NCBI GenBank assembly: GCA_030151985.1
Contig: JASLDZ010000224.1
Coordinates: 1 to 13,899 of the forward strand
DNA length: 13,899 bases
From: Caulobacteraceae bacterium
GTDB lineage: Bacteria > Pseudomonadota > Alphaproteobacteria > Caulobacterales > Caulobacteraceae
Direction: 5' to 3'
Every line of letters begins with the position of its first letter. The first letter of the stretch is position 1. Shown here one piece after another: positions 12,680-13,899 of this stretch. The notes under the pieces were generated by a model. The model worked only from the letters and a program-made list of their open reading frames with translations. It did no database searches and was not told the DNA's origin. The position numbers were made by a program, and so were the translations under genes.

Positions 12680-13540
12680 CTAGGGGGCCGCGTAGCCAAG
12701 AAGGTGGTCGACCGCCCGCTGCGCGTGCCCGGCGGCCTCTAGGAGCGCCTGAGGCCGGGCGTTGAAGATCTTGATCCAGCCCGCAATGTAGCTCGCGTGG
12801 TCGTCGAGCAGCGCCGGCGGGCATCCCAGCGTCATCCCCAGGATCACCGAGGCGAGCTCGGCCACCAGCTCCTCGAAGGCGTAGGCCTCGTCGCCGAACT
12901 TCTGGCCGAACGCGCGGTCCAGACGGGCCGGACCCCCGGTCCAATGCGCGAGTTCATGCCAGCGGGTGGCGCGGAAGTCCTCGGCGGAGCGGAACAGCTC
13001 GGGCGGCGGCAGGCGGATCACGTCGCGCAGGCGATCGTAGACGGCGTAGGCGCCTCCCATCTCCACGATCGCCGGGACCGCCGCCAAGGCCTCGTCCTCC
13101 ACCCGCCGGCGAAGCTCAGGGTCGACGGCCGGAGCGCCCGTGAACGCAGACGGCAGGTTGTCGATCTGGTCAGCGTTGAAGACGACGTAAGGCTTGGCGA
13201 AGCGCGACACACGGACCGCTTCGTCGTCCTCCTGCGCGACGCCGGGCTCGCCCGCGACGCGTGCTTTGTAGAGCAGCGCCGTCGAGCCCTTCTCGCCCCG
13301 GCGTACGCAGCCGCCTGTGGCCAGAGCCTGTTGGAAGGTGAGCCAGTAGGGCGAGCCGTAGCCCGCCGCCGCGCCGATGAAGGCCAAGAGGACAAGATTT
13401 GAGCCGGAGAAGGGTTGGCCGTCCGCACGAAGCGGACGGCCCGGGCGCGCGGCCTTCGCCCAAGGTTGGCGCCAGGGAAGGACGCCGGCCTCCAGGCGCG
13501 TGGTGATCTCCGTCAGGACGGCGTCGAGCGTGATGGCCAT
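12680..13540 (-). CDS. ardC: ArdC-like antirestriction protein (ssDNA-binding domain plus zincin metallopeptidase)
   Basis: ArdC-type proteins protect transferred DNA from restriction; the N-terminal domain binds single-stranded DNA and the C-terminal domain has a zinc metallopeptidase fold. Here residues 1-125 hold the N-terminal landmarks LPWRQPW (21-27), FSGSNLVLLAF (44-54), YWLTFQQA and RRGEKGS (80-86). The C-terminal domain has the zinc motif HELAH (195-199) in ATRWHELAHWTGG, and EELVAELAS (223-231) which supplies the third ligand region. The 286-aa length is close to the family norm of about 300, and both motifs are intact. GGAG lies upstream of ATG 13540, and a G-rich tract lies 51-73 nt upstream. 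Its place far into the candidate leading region fits early expression after conjugation. Confidence 0.93.
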   Translation of the reverse strand: MAITLDAVLTEITTRLEAGVLPWRQPWAKAARPGRPLRADGQPFSGSNLVLLAFIGAAAGYGSPYWLTFQQALATGGCVRRGEKGSTALLYKARVAGEPGVAQEDDEAVRVSRFAKPYVVFNADQIDNLPSAFTGAPAVDPELRRRVEDEALAAVPAIVEMGGAYAVYDRLRDVIRLPPPELFRSAEDFRATRWHELAHWTGGPARLDRAFGQKFGDEAYAFEELVAELASVILGMTLGCPPALLDDHASYIAGWIKIFNARPQALLEAAGHAQRAVDHLLGYAAP

Positions 13541-13590
13541 GGAAGAGCGCTCCAGAGCCGCCGATCCGGTCCTTCCAGGTCGCCACGGCG

Positions 13591-13613
13591 CCCCGAACCG
13601 CCCCTCCCCTCCC
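13591..13613 (-). promoter_or_regulatory. G-rich tract (G4 motif) upstream of ardC
   Basis: The minus strand has four runs of three or four G (plus-strand C runs at 13591-13594, 13601-13604, 13606-13609, 13611-13613) with loops of 6, 1 and 1. It lies 51-73 nt before the ardC start, like the tract before DUF6878. Confidence 0.45.
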
Positions 13614-13616
13614 TCC

Positions 13617-13676
13617 TCAATTCACTCGGAAGAACACCCACATCCGGCTGGCTTCGCGGTGCAACCTCGTCACCAT
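13617..13676 (-). pseudogene. Remnant of a MazF/PemK-type toxin, 19 codons
   Basis: ATG 13676 overlaps the antitoxin stop (ATGGTGA), the usual arrangement of mazEF operons. The product MVTRLHREASRMWVFFRVN loosely follows the MazF start (MVxRYxPxAGxxxWxxF), keeping Ala, Trp and Phe in register. It stops at TGA 13617-13619, where a functional toxin would be about 110 residues. The rest is absent, so the toxin is truncated or replaced at this point. The match is short and judged by eye. Confidence 0.4.
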
Positions 13677-13899
13677 GTCCAATCCTCAGAGAGAATAGGC
13701 TCGAGTTCGGGCCAATCTAAGACCGCGTCACCCGAGAGCGCCAAGCCGCGAGCCTCTTCCGCCCACCCTGCCCGGGGGTGGCTTCGGAACGACGGGATAA
13801 CAACCTGACCATTTCGCAAATCCAACCTTGGGGCATCGTCGATCTTCACTCGCAAATGCGTCAAGATTGACCTTGGCAGCAAGATCATTGCCGCCTTAC
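13670..13899 (-). CDS. MazE/AbrB-type antitoxin, 5' end cut by window edge
   Basis: The frame is open to the right edge, and the sequence before the first Met (KAA, then MILLPRSILTHL) fits the 'GNS-x-x-V-x-LPRxxL' strand of MazE antitoxins. I therefore think the true start lies outside the window. Then come RNGQVVIP (the 'DGxIVI' strand) and the C-terminal toxin-binding tail HPRAGWAEEARGLALSGD with the terminal acidic/Trp end SEDWTW, as in MazE/PemI relatives. It would bind DNA and neutralise a MazF ribonuclease. The toxin gene that should follow is only a 19-codon remnant, so this antitoxin appears orphaned. An internal start at ATG 13888 is possible but would remove the first DNA-binding strand. 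Confidence 0.65.
   Translation of the reverse strand, partial: KAAMILLPRSILTHLRVKIDDAPRLDLRNGQVVIPSFRSHPRAGWAEEARGLALSGDAVLDWPELEPILSEDWTW

Overview
The window is high-G+C DNA, about two-thirds by eye, and looks like the accessory part of an alphaproteobacterial genome, most likely Caulobacterales. Three things point there: a GcrA-type cell-cycle regulator, strong scarcity of the CcrM methylation site GANTC (10 sites counted by hand, against roughly 40 expected from composition), and a set of plasmid or island genes (DUF2493, DUF6878, DUF6915, ArdC, short SSB) that travel together in this order. I see no rRNA, tRNA or CRISPR.

Layout. Left part (1-2901): a partial hypothetical gene and a DEDDh 3'-5' exonuclease on the minus strand; then a 49-aa Lmo0937-type membrane protein on the plus strand behind a likely EcfG general-stress promoter; then an IS5-type transposase N-terminus joined in frame to an unrelated tail. 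Mobilisation block (2992-4656): a VirD2/TraI-like relaxase (MOBP type) and, overlapping it by 4 nt, a MobC-like protein with two ribbon-helix-helix segments. Just upstream of mobC is a candidate oriT with an inverted repeat and an RP4-like nic sequence. Right part (4657-13899): almost entirely minus-strand genes. They are a small hypothetical, SSB, a degenerate GIY-YIG-like protein, a DUF2493/SLOG protein, a five-gene group (179-aa hypothetical, GcrA-like, 164-aa hypothetical, DUF6915, DUF6878), the ArdC antirestriction protein, and a MazE-like antitoxin cut by the window edge next to a 19-codon toxin remnant. Long hairpin-rich stretches without convincing genes separate these groups.

How it may work together (inference). 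If nicking occurs on the plus strand at 4484/4485, the relaxase genes enter a recipient last. The first DNA to enter then carries ssb, ardC and the small unknown genes, all oriented so that the incoming single strand is their template. That is the arrangement of a plasmid leading region, where SSB and anti-defence genes are expressed at once after transfer. The unknown genes here are therefore candidates for establishment or anti-defence roles.

The block also shows decay or rearrangement: a one-base frameshift inside the conserved C-terminal motif of the GcrA-like gene, a chimeric transposase ORF, a relaxase ending shortly after its catalytic domain, and a truncated toxin.
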